NCBI GenBank assembly: GCA_943354965.1
Contig: CALRDN010000003.1
Location: 61,680 to 125,679 of the forward strand
DNA: 64,000 nt
Source: Candidatus Peribacteria bacterium
GTDB lineage: Bacteria; Patescibacteriota; Gracilibacteria; UBA1369; UBA12463
Reading direction: 5' to 3'
Part shown: positions 34,565 to 42,916 of the stretch, piece by piece
Layout of the letters: each line of letters begins with the position of its first letter
How positions within the stretch are numbered: position 1 is the first letter of the stretch
Position numbers and translations under genes: made by a program
The notes under the pieces: generated by a model
The model's database searches: none
Seen by the model: only the letters and a program-made list of their open reading frames with translations
What the model was told of the DNA's origin: nothing

Positions 34565-34791
34565 CCATTACGTTTACACCTACATTCCTTTATATTTCCG
34601 CCCTTAATGGGATATCTCTCATTTTTCTAATCATCTCACTTGTTAAACTCCGTGGAGTGCTCAAATTTCTTACCCTTGAGGAAAATAATTACACGCTCCT
34701 TTTTGGATTTGTTGGTGTGAGAATGTATATATACCTGTATGCGATTAGCACTGTATCGTTAAGCATCTTTCTTTGGTTTATTACCGCCTAA
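34561..34791 (+). CDS. Small two-helix membrane protein
   Basis: 76 residues: helices at about 8-28 and 53-75 flank a short basic/polar loop (LVKLRGVLKFLTLEENNYT). Start overlaps the glycosyltransferase stop by ATGA, and the PH-domain gene follows after 12 bp, so it sits inside a coupled operon. No family recognised. Confidence 0.6.
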   Translation: MTITFTPTFLYISALNGISLIFLIISLVKLRGVLKFLTLEENNYTLLFGFVGVRMYIYLYAISTVSLSIFLWFITA

Positions 34792-34803
34792 ATTACCACT
34801 TTC

Positions 34804-35382
34804 ATGGATCAGGCTGAGCACATTATCACTTCAAATAAAGACCGACATTTTCGGGGGCAGGCGCACGAAGAGGAGGTTCTCGCGTTCTGTCGCAAGCACT
34901 GGACTTCACTATTCCACGAGTTCGCTCTTTTTATTTTTATTCTTGTCCTGATCGTCCTGTTTGCGCTCTACTTCCAGGCAATCTCTGATGTTTTCACGCC
35001 CGGGCTTCTTCATCTTCTCATGCTCGTTGTCGGCACGATCCTTACCTACTATGTTCATCGTTTTTTCCTCGTACTGATTAAGCATTATCTCACGGTTATT
35101 ATTATCACTGACCAACGTGTTCTTGCGATTACGCGATCGCTGTATTTCGTGAATGAAAAAGAGTCCGTCGACCTCTCCACCATGCGCGATGTTCATAAAT
35201 ATCAGAGTGGTTTCCTGGAAAATATGTTTAATTTTGGTGATCTCAAAATCACACTTGGAACCAGCCCGACATGTATTGAGCTATCATCCATTCCTAATCC
35301 TGAATTTCATTTAAGGCTTATTAATAAGGCCAAACAACAAAACGTCGCCGATACACAGGAAAAACCTCTGGAAGACGATTAA
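34804..35382 (+). CDS. Membrane protein with bacterial PH (bPH2/DUF304-like) domain
   Basis: 192 residues. N-terminal soluble region, two membrane helices (about 38-62 and 67-88), then a PH-like beta domain (about 95-185): HYLTVIIITDQRVLAIT (typical start of the domain), LSTMRDVHKYQSGFLENMFNFGDLKI and IELSSIPNPEFHLRLI. Such proteins are common, poorly understood envelope proteins. Downstream of a glycosyltransferase and a small membrane protein, upstream of a LemA-like gene; all four appear co-directional. Confidence 0.75.
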   Translation: MDQAEHIITSNKDRHFRGQAHEEEVLAFCRKHWTSLFHEFALFIFILVLIVLFALYFQAISDVFTPGLLHLLMLVVGTILTYYVHRFFLVLIKHYLTVIIITDQRVLAITRSLYFVNEKESVDLSTMRDVHKYQSGFLENMFNFGDLKITLGTSPTCIELSSIPNPEFHLRLINKAKQQNVADTQEKPLEDD

Positions 35383-35403
35383 GAGAGGGAGTAAGATTTC
35401 AGT

Positions 35404-35832
35404 ATGTTGGAATTCCTATTTCATGTTGAACGTTACTGGCTCGCTGTATATGAGGCGTTTCTCGCAAGGGCGGACAAGATACCACTTTTGATTGAACTCG
35501 TGAGAAAAAGAATACCTCACACCCATGAGTCGCTTTTGAAAGAACTCATTGTCGCACGTGATGCTACTTCTGGTTTTACACTTCCTTCACGCGAAAAATA
35601 TGTCGCTGAAAAAGCACTGAGTGAGGTTTTGATTCGTGTATTGGAGGAGCTGCAGGTACGAGAAGAAATCAAAAACGATCCAGCATTTATCTCATTCGTG
35701 AAATATCTCGATACGTGGGAGTTGCGGCTTGATAGGGCTGTTTTGGATTACGAACGCGCCCTCCATGCGCATCAGTTATTTTGCCTTGGGAGGAGTCCGC
35801 AGGGGTACGAGGAGTTTACTTGGGGGGAGTAA
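35404..35832 (+). CDS. LemA-like helical protein
   Basis: 142 residues. The spacing of aromatic, Arg and Glu residues fits the LemA four-helix bundle: WLAVYEAFLARADKIPLLIELVRKRIPHTHESLLKELIVARDA, then LSEVLIRVLEELQVREEI and FVKYLDTWELRLDRAVLDYERALHAH. The N-terminal membrane helix of classic LemA is missing or very short, so this is a divergent, perhaps cytoplasmic version. 21 bp after the PH-domain gene; LemA and PH-like proteins are often neighbours. Confidence 0.6.
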   Translation: MLEFLFHVERYWLAVYEAFLARADKIPLLIELVRKRIPHTHESLLKELIVARDATSGFTLPSREKYVAEKALSEVLIRVLEELQVREEIKNDPAFISFVKYLDTWELRLDRAVLDYERALHAHQLFCLGRSPQGYEEFTWGE

Positions 35833-35952
35833 TTTTTTGAGTGTTCGGCTTCATATTGCATCATTTGAAGCTGCTTTTACGCTCGCCTTTTTTCTCAATT
35901 CCCTCTATACTTTTTTGCCATGTATTATACGTAAGACGTAAGGAAAACCCAT

Positions 35953-36900
35953 ATGCCTCCCCGATTATCAACCCCTAGTGCTATATCGAATCCACCTCCC
36001 TCTTCTATTGTTTTTGATGGCAATGACTACTCTCTCGCCTCTACATTTCATGGCGGATTCAGTCCAGTTGGGCTATATACTCCCCCAAAAGGAACACCAC
36101 TCAGAGATATCGCTGTAAAATATTTTAATACTACCGTTCCCACACTTCCAACGATTGCCCGTGATGCATTCGCAGTATGGAATGAAGTTCGAGGACCTCT
36201 TCTCCGTGCGGGATTTCCGGATTATTTCGCGTGTAATCCTGATCATCAGGTTACGGAATTTGCCCATGGCGTAGATGTCGGAACTCTCGCGGATTATAAT
36301 GATGGCCTGTATATCAAGGAAATTAGAAGCCTTCTCTTAAGCGTTATTCCTCATATTGGCGCGATGATGGAGAATGGAGTTGTTCACGCTGATATCAAGC
36401 CCGCTAATATTATTGTTGATGTAAAAGCTCTGCGCACGTCGTCGGATTGGAAAACAAAAATCATCGATCCGGATACGATGCGACGGACCGGTTTTATGAC
36501 TGATAGACTTTTTGGAACTCCTTATTTTATGCCTCCAGAGGTTGTCCGTGGAGGGTATCACAGAGCCACTGATGCTTTTTCTTTGGCTATGACAGCCGTA
36601 AATCTCCTGAGTAGTCCTCGCTACGTACATTCATTGGATAATAAAATCATGTATGGCGTCGCAAAGAAAAATCCAAAGGCTACTCTGATCGCGAGATCAT
36701 TCAATTTTGTATTCGTTGCGAATGCTCGGACTCAAACTGAGTCCGCTCTTGCTGCACTTACTGCCGATTGTCGCCATGAACTGAAACAAGTTCTTGATTT
36801 TATCTTTCTTTGCGGCGATCCGAATCCTGATGTGAGGCCTCGATCCGAAATAGAAATGACCCAAATCCTCACTACCAAGCCAAATCGTATCGAAATATAA
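35953..36900 (+). CDS. Eukaryotic-type protein kinase-like protein with DPD in place of DFG
   Basis: 315 residues with the kinase fold: candidate ATP-binding lysine K56 in DIAVKYF, alpha-C-type Glu (E78 in WNEVR), catalytic loop VHADIKPANIIV (D147, K149, N152), IIDPDT (172-174 where DFG is expected), and GTPYFMPPEV (188-197, the APE region). The DFG glycine is lost but the magnesium-binding first Asp is kept. The glycine-rich loop is weak. No membrane or sensor domain, so it is a stand-alone cytosolic kinase or pseudokinase. It lies just before lexA, which has its own promoter. Confidence 0.75.
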   Translation: MPPRLSTPSAISNPPPSSIVFDGNDYSLASTFHGGFSPVGLYTPPKGTPLRDIAVKYFNTTVPTLPTIARDAFAVWNEVRGPLLRAGFPDYFACNPDHQVTEFAHGVDVGTLADYNDGLYIKEIRSLLLSVIPHIGAMMENGVVHADIKPANIIVDVKALRTSSDWKTKIIDPDTMRRTGFMTDRLFGTPYFMPPEVVRGGYHRATDAFSLAMTAVNLLSSPRYVHSLDNKIMYGVAKKNPKATLIARSFNFVFVANARTQTESALAALTADCRHELKQVLDFIFLCGDPNPDVRPRSEIEMTQILTTKPNRIEI

Positions 36901-36908
36901 TTATTCTC

Positions 36909-36937
36909 TTGACGGTGAGTGAACGCTCACCTATAGT
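36909..36937 (+). promoter_or_regulatory. lexA promoter with embedded palindromic operator
   Basis: TTGACG (36909-36914), 17-bp spacer, TATAGT (36932-36937). The spacer is almost filled by the inverted repeat GTGAGTGAACGCTCAC (36915-36930), placed exactly where a repressor would block polymerase. Confidence 0.8.
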
Positions 36938-36959
36938 AGAAGTACCTTCACCTTCTTCT

Positions 36960-37580
36960 ATGGAAATACTCACTGAAAAACAAGAGATGGTTCTCGAAAT
37001 TATTCGAGACTACCAGCTCGAACACGGGACGTCACCTACATTGCGTGAGTTGCGGGAAGCTTTGGGCGTGAGCTCGGATAATAGCATCCTGAAGCACCTT
37101 ACCGGGCTTGAAGAAAAAGGGTATATCTCCCGACGCGATGGATCTCGCAGTATTGAGATGCTGGGGAGTGTGAAACAGCGACTCGATACGCCGAGCGAAA
37201 ATCGATTACCGTTATTAGGATTTGTTCCTGCGGGTGGACCGGTTATGAGTGAAGAATATATCTCTGATTGGTATACCGTTGGAGAAGATTTAATTTATAA
37301 ATTAAAGAGTTCGTTTTTGTTACGCGTAACAGGCGACAGTATGATTAATGCCGGAATACATGAGGGCGATCTTGTTGTGGTTTGCAGCTCACTCGAGCCA
37401 AAAGTAAATGATATCGTGGTCGCACTCGTCGACAATGGAAACACCGTGAAACGATTTATGAAAGACTCGAAGGGGCCATATCTCAAGGCGGAAAATCCGA
37501 AATATCCACCCATACATGCAAAACATGACCTTGAAATTCAGGGGGTGGTGACGGGATTGATACGGCTGTATAAGCGATAA
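36960..37580 (+). CDS. lexA: LexA SOS repressor
   Basis: 206 residues from ATG 36960; the frame opens at 36909, inside the promoter, so that start is unlikely. N-terminal winged helix: LTEKQEMVLEIIRDYQLEHGTSPTLRELREALGVSSDNSILKHL. C-terminal S24 peptidase: self-cleavage site Ala91-Gly92 in VPAGGPV, catalytic S127 in TGDSM and K164 in TVKRF, plus EGDLVVV and ENPKYPPI. It represses DNA-damage genes and cleaves itself when RecA filaments form. The palindrome in its own promoter suggests autoregulation. Confidence 0.95.
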   Translation: MEILTEKQEMVLEIIRDYQLEHGTSPTLRELREALGVSSDNSILKHLTGLEEKGYISRRDGSRSIEMLGSVKQRLDTPSENRLPLLGFVPAGGPVMSEEYISDWYTVGEDLIYKLKSSFLLRVTGDSMINAGIHEGDLVVVCSSLEPKVNDIVVALVDNGNTVKRFMKDSKGPYLKAENPKYPPIHAKHDLEIQGVVTGLIRLYKR

Positions 37581-37942
37581 AAATCTGTAGCGTAGTTAGG
37601 CCCTCCATTTTAGAAAAAAATATTTCTTAACTCATTTTCACTATGAGCCTCTTATTTCTTTTGCATTCGTTGAATCAGCCATCACGACTCACCTCGCCGC
37701 AGTTCACACGGAAGAGTCTCGGAAGGCAGCTCCTTAGTCTCCTATTAGCTCCAGTGATGGAACCGGTTCGTCAGCAGATCAGGAGAAGCGCTGTAGCGCG
37801 GGGACGCGGAGCGGATAGTTGCCATTTTCAGCTGAGGGCACTGTAGGTCATTGCCCTGCTTTGTTTTCATCTTTTGCAACGGGCGGTTTTGCGCTATACT
37901 CGGCTGGCTTTGAGTGTCCCGCGTGTTCGCGGGCCGAGGAGT
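37581..37942. other. Intergenic region lexA to tRNA-Thr
   Basis: About 360 bp. I see the tRNA promoter near 37872-37900 and a pre-tRNA hairpin CCCGCG/CGCGGG just before the tRNA. The ORF in this space has no protein-like features and I do not call it. No other RNA recognised. Confidence 0.4.
37872..37900 (+). promoter_or_regulatory. Promoter of tRNA-Thr
   Basis: TATACT at 37895-37900; the -35 may be TTTTGC (37872, spacer 17) or TTGCAA (37874, spacer 15). Confidence 0.5.
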
Positions 37943-38017
37943 GCCGCCCTAGCTCAGTGGTAGAGCATCGGTATCGTAAACCGAGGGTCGTGGGTTCAAA
38001 TCCCATGGGCGGCTCCA
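37943..38017 (+). tRNA. tRNA-Thr(CGU)
   Basis: Full cloverleaf: 7-bp acceptor GCCGCCC/GGGCGGC, D-arm GCTC/GAGC, anticodon stem TCGGT/ACCGA with loop ATCGTAA giving anticodon CGT (reads ACG), T-arm GTGGG-TTCAAAT-CCCAT. The CCA end is encoded (38015-38017). Confidence 0.97.
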
Positions 38018-38154
38018 TTATATGCAACGAAAAAGACGTTTAGCATAACAAGCCAAAGTCACACGCCTATGCCGTCAAGAGAGAGTAATTGTAAGGACGT
38101 TTCAGTTCTTGTACACTTTCCGCGTCATCATTATTTCTTATTCTTCATTCCTTT

Positions 38155-38727
38155 ATGAACAAAAAACTTTTTGTTCCTCTGCTTCTCGCAGCCGTATCTC
38201 TTTCCGCTTGTAGCAGCCCTGCTGCTGACGACAAAACTGTCACGGCAGCTCCTGCTGTCTCTACAGCTCCCGTTCTCGCTGACGTTCCTGCAGGATGTCC
38301 TTCAAAGACATCTCTCACGGTGAAGACCAGCTCAACTCCAGAAACGACATTCGATGCAACAACCGGACTTCTCGTAGTATACAAGGCTAATCCAGAGACG
38401 GCTCAACTCGCTTTTGGTGATTTTGCTTTCACATCTGACAATATGTATTCAGGACTTGGAGATGGTAAGTTCAAGGTTTCTTTTGGTTTAACCAATAAAG
38501 ACAAGACGCCGGTTAACGTTGGACTCTTCACGCAGAAGGCTACGGACAACAGCAAGGTTTCAGACCTCGGACTTAGCACGAAAGAATCCCTCTTTGGATT
38601 CATCGGGGACAAGGCTACGGTTGACCTCAAGGTTGTTAGCAAGACCTACGCTTGCGGAACTGTTAATATCGATGATGGATACGCATCAGTCAAGGGAGAC
38701 TTCATCGCACAGGTTAACGCGAAGTAA
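38155..38727 (+). CDS. Lipoprotein of unknown function
   Basis: 190 residues. Signal peptide MNKKLFVPLLLAAVSLSACSS with a proper lipobox (LSAC, Cys19), so it should be lipidated (lspA lies at 30435). A Thr/Ala/Pro-rich linker follows, then a beta-rich domain with alternating hydrophobics (LLVVYKANPETAQLAFGDFAF, KFKVSFGLTNKDKTPVNVGLFTQ) resembling the DUF4352-type immunoglobulin-like fold; the resemblance is structural impression only. Its terminator also serves the convergent DUF4012 gene. Confidence 0.75.
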   Translation: MNKKLFVPLLLAAVSLSACSSPAADDKTVTAAPAVSTAPVLADVPAGCPSKTSLTVKTSSTPETTFDATTGLLVVYKANPETAQLAFGDFAFTSDNMYSGLGDGKFKVSFGLTNKDKTPVNVGLFTQKATDNSKVSDLGLSTKESLFGFIGDKATVDLKVVSKTYACGTVNIDDGYASVKGDFIAQVNAK

Positions 38728-38768
38728 ATTGATATAACTCTCTAAAGAGTTGTTGAGAAATAGATAAG

Positions 38769-38803
38769 CCGGGTGTAATTATAAAGATTGCATCCGGTTT
38801 TTT
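38769..38803. terminator. Bidirectional terminator between lipoprotein and DUF4012 genes
   Basis: CCGGGTGTAA/TTGCATCCGG stem, 9-nt loop, followed by T6; overlaps the very end of the minus-strand gene. Confidence 0.75.
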
Positions 38804-41036
38804 ATTTACGCTTCATCAGCGATTCGCGGGCGAAGAGGAGGGCGAAGCGTTGATCGCGGGTGAGGCGTTTGGTGATCATGAGATCGCCTCCAGGAATTGA
38901 AGTGCTGCTTGGTTCTTTTATAAAATCAGACGGATAGGTTTCGACGAGGGGCATGAAGTCGTTGAAGAAGATGCGTTTGGTGAGCTGTGAAGGCCTCGCG
39001 CCAGGCTGTTTCTGCACATTGAGGGCGTATGTGTTTGTCAGAATGTTACTGAGCTTAAATGGCAGTTTATAGCGAATTTTTGTAACGGAGGTTTGGCCCG
39101 GATTCGTGGACATGGTAAAGGTAACGTAATCGCGATTCATGTCCGGGTCATGGTGGATAGCGAGTGCGGTATCCGATGGTGCGTCGGGAAGAATCTCCGA
39201 GCCATTGGGGAGGTAGGCGCGAATGACCACGATGTTTGCGCCTTTTCCAAATATAGAGAGAAAGTGCTCGGGAAAATCGACAAAATTAAAGGGCTTGAGG
39301 AGTGAGCGCCACTTCTTCTCGGTTGCCCCGCTCCAGGTGTGCGTACGTCGCAGTGTCAATTGGTCATATACTTCTCCTCCCTTTTCTATCACCGTATCGT
39401 GGGAAATTTCCTGCGTCATATAGGCATCGCTCTTATTGCCTCCGGTTGAGGTTGTTATGATATTGAGATAATCCTCACTTGGTATTGCAGCAGCTTCTTT
39501 CTCATTATTCACATTATTTTTTACCACTCCGTCCGCTCCAAGTATCTCAAAAAAGTTTTGCGTAAGGGTATTTTTCGAAAAGCCCAGTATATTTTTCTGA
39601 ATAACTCCTTCGAGAATTATATCTTGTAATCCTGACATGTTATTTGATTGGAACAGCCTCTTTTGGACGGCCGGAAGCATATCTTTGAGAATTTTCTTCG
39701 GATCATCCGCACCCGAACGCTTCGTCTCCACCATGTACGTCAGTACCTCGCGGTAGTTCTCAGCTGTCATAGGCGCACCAAGCTGCGGGAGCTCTATCGG
39801 ACCGGTAATCTCGAGTATCTTTCCGAGAAGATCTTGATTGACGGCGATGACGGTATCGGCCTTCTCTCCTCTTTCTTTTCCATAAAACCAGATCGCCTTT
39901 TCGCCTGATATACGGAAGTCCGGAGAGTAGTTGGAATCACGGAAGAACCATCTATTCGTAAGTGCCTTGATCTCCTCAGGTGGCTGGATTACCTCCTTGA
40001 ACTGCCCATCCATATCGTAAACATCCTCTAACTTCAGCGAGGTTACGTAGCCTTTTTGCATCTCGAGATTCAAGAAACTTCCAATAAATCCACCGGTAGG
40101 TCTGACCTCGTCATTATTTTGCAAAAGTACGAGTGTGCGGTGCGGTCCTCCATTTCCAAATATCTCAATAATCCCCGGAAGCATAAGTGAAATATCATTC
40201 AGCATTTTTTCGGACTCCCTCAGAAGCGCTGTGCCTTTTTGTAGTGATGCAATGTACTGCTTCGGCGAGACGCTTATGAGATCATCCATATTCTCCTGTG
40301 CACGTTTAATGTTTGCATGCACTTTTGCCACGACTTCATTTGTTTTTTTGAGCTCGATCAATATGGGCGATTCGTTGCTTGCAGACTCGTTAACATGGCT
40401 CATAGTTTTCGCAAAAAGTTCTGGAATTTTCTTGAGCCGCTCGAGCATTTCCGTCATATCTTTTCCGGACTCGGCGAGGAGGCTTCCTGATTCCAGTACA
40501 GAAGTATACTTCGATAAAATCGGATCGGACTTGATAAACCAAATCTGTGACTGCGCCTGTTGGAAGGTATTATATGCTTGCTCAAACATATTCTGCGCTG
40601 TCGCCACATCATTATCTTTTACGTTCTTTCCCCCTTGAATAATCTGCCCATATCCACTTTTTGCCGACTGCGTAATCTGTGAAAAAAGCTTTCCTCCTGC
40701 GGCATATCCACGTGCTGCATATATTCCAAATAAAATTATCGCCCCAAAAAGCGCAATGGCACTCAGCTGAATAATAATCGACGTCACTGTACTCGCACGT
40801 TTCTGAACAACGAATATTCCCCCCTGTTTTCCACCGGCCTGATACTCATCCGAGGTGCGTACATCAGAAGTACGGATATCGGCGCGTATAACATTTTCCC
40901 GTGACAGATCGAGAACAAATGGGGATTTTTTTTCTGATTTTTTTCCCTCAACATTCACATCAGCATCGCTGCTTATGGCTTTTGGCAGCGACTTTTTCTT
41001 TGCTACTATATCTCGTACTATATTACGCATTCGCAC
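38802..41036 (-). CDS. DUF4012-type membrane-anchored protein
   Basis: 744 residues. A charged cytoplasmic region, one membrane helix (about residues 88-110), then a large external part. The hallmark LVLLQNNDEVRPTGGFIGSFLNLEM identifies the DUF4012 group, frequent in Gram-positive and CPR genomes and often linked to surface polysaccharide or pilus loci; its biochemical role is unknown. Further typical stretches: DANYSPDFRISGEKAIWFY equivalents and TVIAVNQDLLGKILEITGPIELP. Its start lies 5 bp after the DUF3352-like stop on the same strand, so the two probably form one transcript. Confidence 0.88.
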   Translation of the reverse strand: MRMRNIVRDIVAKKKSLPKAISSDADVNVEGKKSEKKSPFVLDLSRENVIRADIRTSDVRTSDEYQAGGKQGGIFVVQKRASTVTSIIIQLSAIALFGAIILFGIYAARGYAAGGKLFSQITQSAKSGYGQIIQGGKNVKDNDVATAQNMFEQAYNTFQQAQSQIWFIKSDPILSKYTSVLESGSLLAESGKDMTEMLERLKKIPELFAKTMSHVNESASNESPILIELKKTNEVVAKVHANIKRAQENMDDLISVSPKQYIASLQKGTALLRESEKMLNDISLMLPGIIEIFGNGGPHRTLVLLQNNDEVRPTGGFIGSFLNLEMQKGYVTSLKLEDVYDMDGQFKEVIQPPEEIKALTNRWFFRDSNYSPDFRISGEKAIWFYGKERGEKADTVIAVNQDLLGKILEITGPIELPQLGAPMTAENYREVLTYMVETKRSGADDPKKILKDMLPAVQKRLFQSNNMSGLQDIILEGVIQKNILGFSKNTLTQNFFEILGADGVVKNNVNNEKEAAAIPSEDYLNIITTSTGGNKSDAYMTQEISHDTVIEKGGEVYDQLTLRRTHTWSGATEKKWRSLLKPFNFVDFPEHFLSIFGKGANIVVIRAYLPNGSEILPDAPSDTALAIHHDPDMNRDYVTFTMSTNPGQTSVTKIRYKLPFKLSNILTNTYALNVQKQPGARPSQLTKRIFFNDFMPLVETYPSDFIKEPSSTSIPGGDLMITKRLTRDQRFALLFARESLMKRK

Positions 41037-41041
41037 GATGG

Positions 41042-42832
41042 TCAGGGTGAAAAGAAAATAATAGTCTTCACGGCATTCTCAAAACTATTCGTAGAGAGTG
41101 ATATTTCACTTATGTTACCGAGAAACTTCAGTACATCCGGAAGTGTATTCGTTAGATCACGAGGACGCGCATACACAATATCATCGGCCGCCTGAAGTTG
41201 TGGCTCAAAGTATTTCGCGTATGCCTGCGTGCTTTTCAGCGTTGGCACCGATCCATTTATCGTGTCGATTGTTCGATGCATTTCTTCTTTCGAGAGCGTA
41301 ATAATGGCTATGTCACCCACTATAGCCAGATATATCCCCTTTGTATCTCCCTCGATCTCTGTGGCCTGAATCGCTATGCCCTTGTATTCATCTTTGGATG
41401 ATTTCATGTTTTTTGCCGACCCTTTTATAGTGTCGTTTTCTACGATTGGCTGAAATAATATCCTACTCGATTCAACGCCTTGTATCATTTTTTTCAATAT
41501 TTTTTCTTGCTCGGCAGGATTCGTCAGCTCAATAAATGCCTTCATCTGGCCATTATCTATAGCAAATCCATACTCTCCGGCCAAAAGCGTTTTGATATCA
41601 TTTACTGAAATATTTCCGTCAAATGTACTCCTTATAGCCTCTTCCAGATATGAGGTGAGTACATTTGTCGATGCTGCCTGCGGCTGCATGTTCGCCGATG
41701 GATCCGAAAACATGCCATTGATTTTATCGCTTATGGAAGCGAAATTCTCACCGCCTATATACAGCTGCGTCTTGTCACTACACATGCCGATGAGATTTCC
41801 TCTGTATTTTTTTTCATTTTTTGAAGATTTTTTTTGAGCAAAAAGAGCCACATGCTCGATGATGAACATATCATCTAATGCCTTCATGCTCGCGCCCTCC
41901 GTCGTGAAATTTTGTGTCAAAACTCCGCTCACTATACTTGGAAGTGATTGCATTATCTGTGTCAGTTGCCCCGGTCTCATAAATACAAATCCGAGTCGAT
42001 TTTTCTGCGGAACGGCATTGTTTATTCTTTGAAAATTACTATTTGCGAATAGCGATTTTTCTTTTGTGGCCTTGATTATCTGCGCTATCGCTTTGGTGTC
42101 CGAGGCGACTACGAGATAGTTCCCGAGAAATGCGAGTGTCAGCGGTGACGATGCGATGTAGTGGTATGTTTTTACCCCCTCGATAGTCTCCTCTTTGAGA
42201 TCCTCGGTAATTGAGGTGAGGCGATGTTGCCGGAAGAAGTCGAGCGCCTGTTTTTCGTTTGTTACTTCTAGAAACATTGCGCCCTTTGCATCGCTTAATA
42301 GTGCAACACCCGCCCGTCGAGAGAGCCACGGATAGACATCTTTCATGATATCGACTGTGAATATCGTATTCACCTCCCCAATGAGCGCCGAGATGGTTGG
42401 AAAATTTTTTCCTTCCGTGAGGTTATTATAATTTTGCCAGTTATTCCCTTCGATTTTTGTATCAAATTCTACAAATCCAACCGCATCCTGCGGAATAAAC
42501 TTCGCAATAGATGCCGGTTTGGTGAGTTCACCCCAGATAAATATTGCAAAAAACGCCAGAACGATGAGTCCCGCAACCATGAGTGCAGCGACAAATGTTT
42601 TTTTTGATAACCCGAAGAGTCGGGATCCCAGAGAGGTCTGTACCGTATCCACAACCTGACTTTCCGTGGAATTATTTATGGGACTTTTTGTGGTACTTTT
42701 TTTCGTAGATATATCCCCCGTTGTATTTTTCTCGGTTGCGCTGAGTTTTTTTAATTTCTTCTGAGATGACTTTTTTCCCATGTGGTTCAAAAAATATGAG
42801 GTACGAGTAGTCGCTTTTTCATCATCCCACAC
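41042..42832 (-). CDS. DUF3352-like membrane-anchored protein
   Basis: 596 residues. Lys/Ser/Thr-rich cytoplasmic N-terminus (~residues 1-78), a membrane helix (about 82-108), then an external domain beginning with FIPQDAVGFVEFDTKIEG, a typical opening of DUF3352-like proteins. Repeating beta-alpha units follow (YLVVASDTKAI, YGFAIDNGQMKAFIELTN). Paired with the DUF4012 gene (5 bp apart). Function unknown; an envelope role is likely. Confidence 0.7.
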   Translation of the reverse strand: MWDDEKATTRTSYFLNHMGKKSSQKKLKKLSATEKNTTGDISTKKSTTKSPINNSTESQVVDTVQTSLGSRLFGLSKKTFVAALMVAGLIVLAFFAIFIWGELTKPASIAKFIPQDAVGFVEFDTKIEGNNWQNYNNLTEGKNFPTISALIGEVNTIFTVDIMKDVYPWLSRRAGVALLSDAKGAMFLEVTNEKQALDFFRQHRLTSITEDLKEETIEGVKTYHYIASSPLTLAFLGNYLVVASDTKAIAQIIKATKEKSLFANSNFQRINNAVPQKNRLGFVFMRPGQLTQIMQSLPSIVSGVLTQNFTTEGASMKALDDMFIIEHVALFAQKKSSKNEKKYRGNLIGMCSDKTQLYIGGENFASISDKINGMFSDPSANMQPQAASTNVLTSYLEEAIRSTFDGNISVNDIKTLLAGEYGFAIDNGQMKAFIELTNPAEQEKILKKMIQGVESSRILFQPIVENDTIKGSAKNMKSSKDEYKGIAIQATEIEGDTKGIYLAIVGDIAIITLSKEEMHRTIDTINGSVPTLKSTQAYAKYFEPQLQAADDIVYARPRDLTNTLPDVLKFLGNISEISLSTNSFENAVKTIIFFSP

Positions 42833-42916
42833 GCCAAAATCTAGGGCAAGTTTTCAGGGTTGCGAGAATGCGAGGAGCGTTCTTTATTTTTCGCACTTTG
42901 CTTGGATTTTCAGATT

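Noticed and set aside
37713..37732. SRP-RNA-like word GAGTCTCGGAAGGCAGCTCC between lexA and tRNA-Thr
   Set aside because: It resembles the GGAA apical motif, but the flanks do not form the long helix and the asymmetric loop is wrong. Not called as ffs; cmsearch with the bacterial SRP model would settle it.
37643..37846. 67-residue ORF after lexA
   Set aside because: No conserved feature; lies in a probable non-coding spacer before the tRNA.
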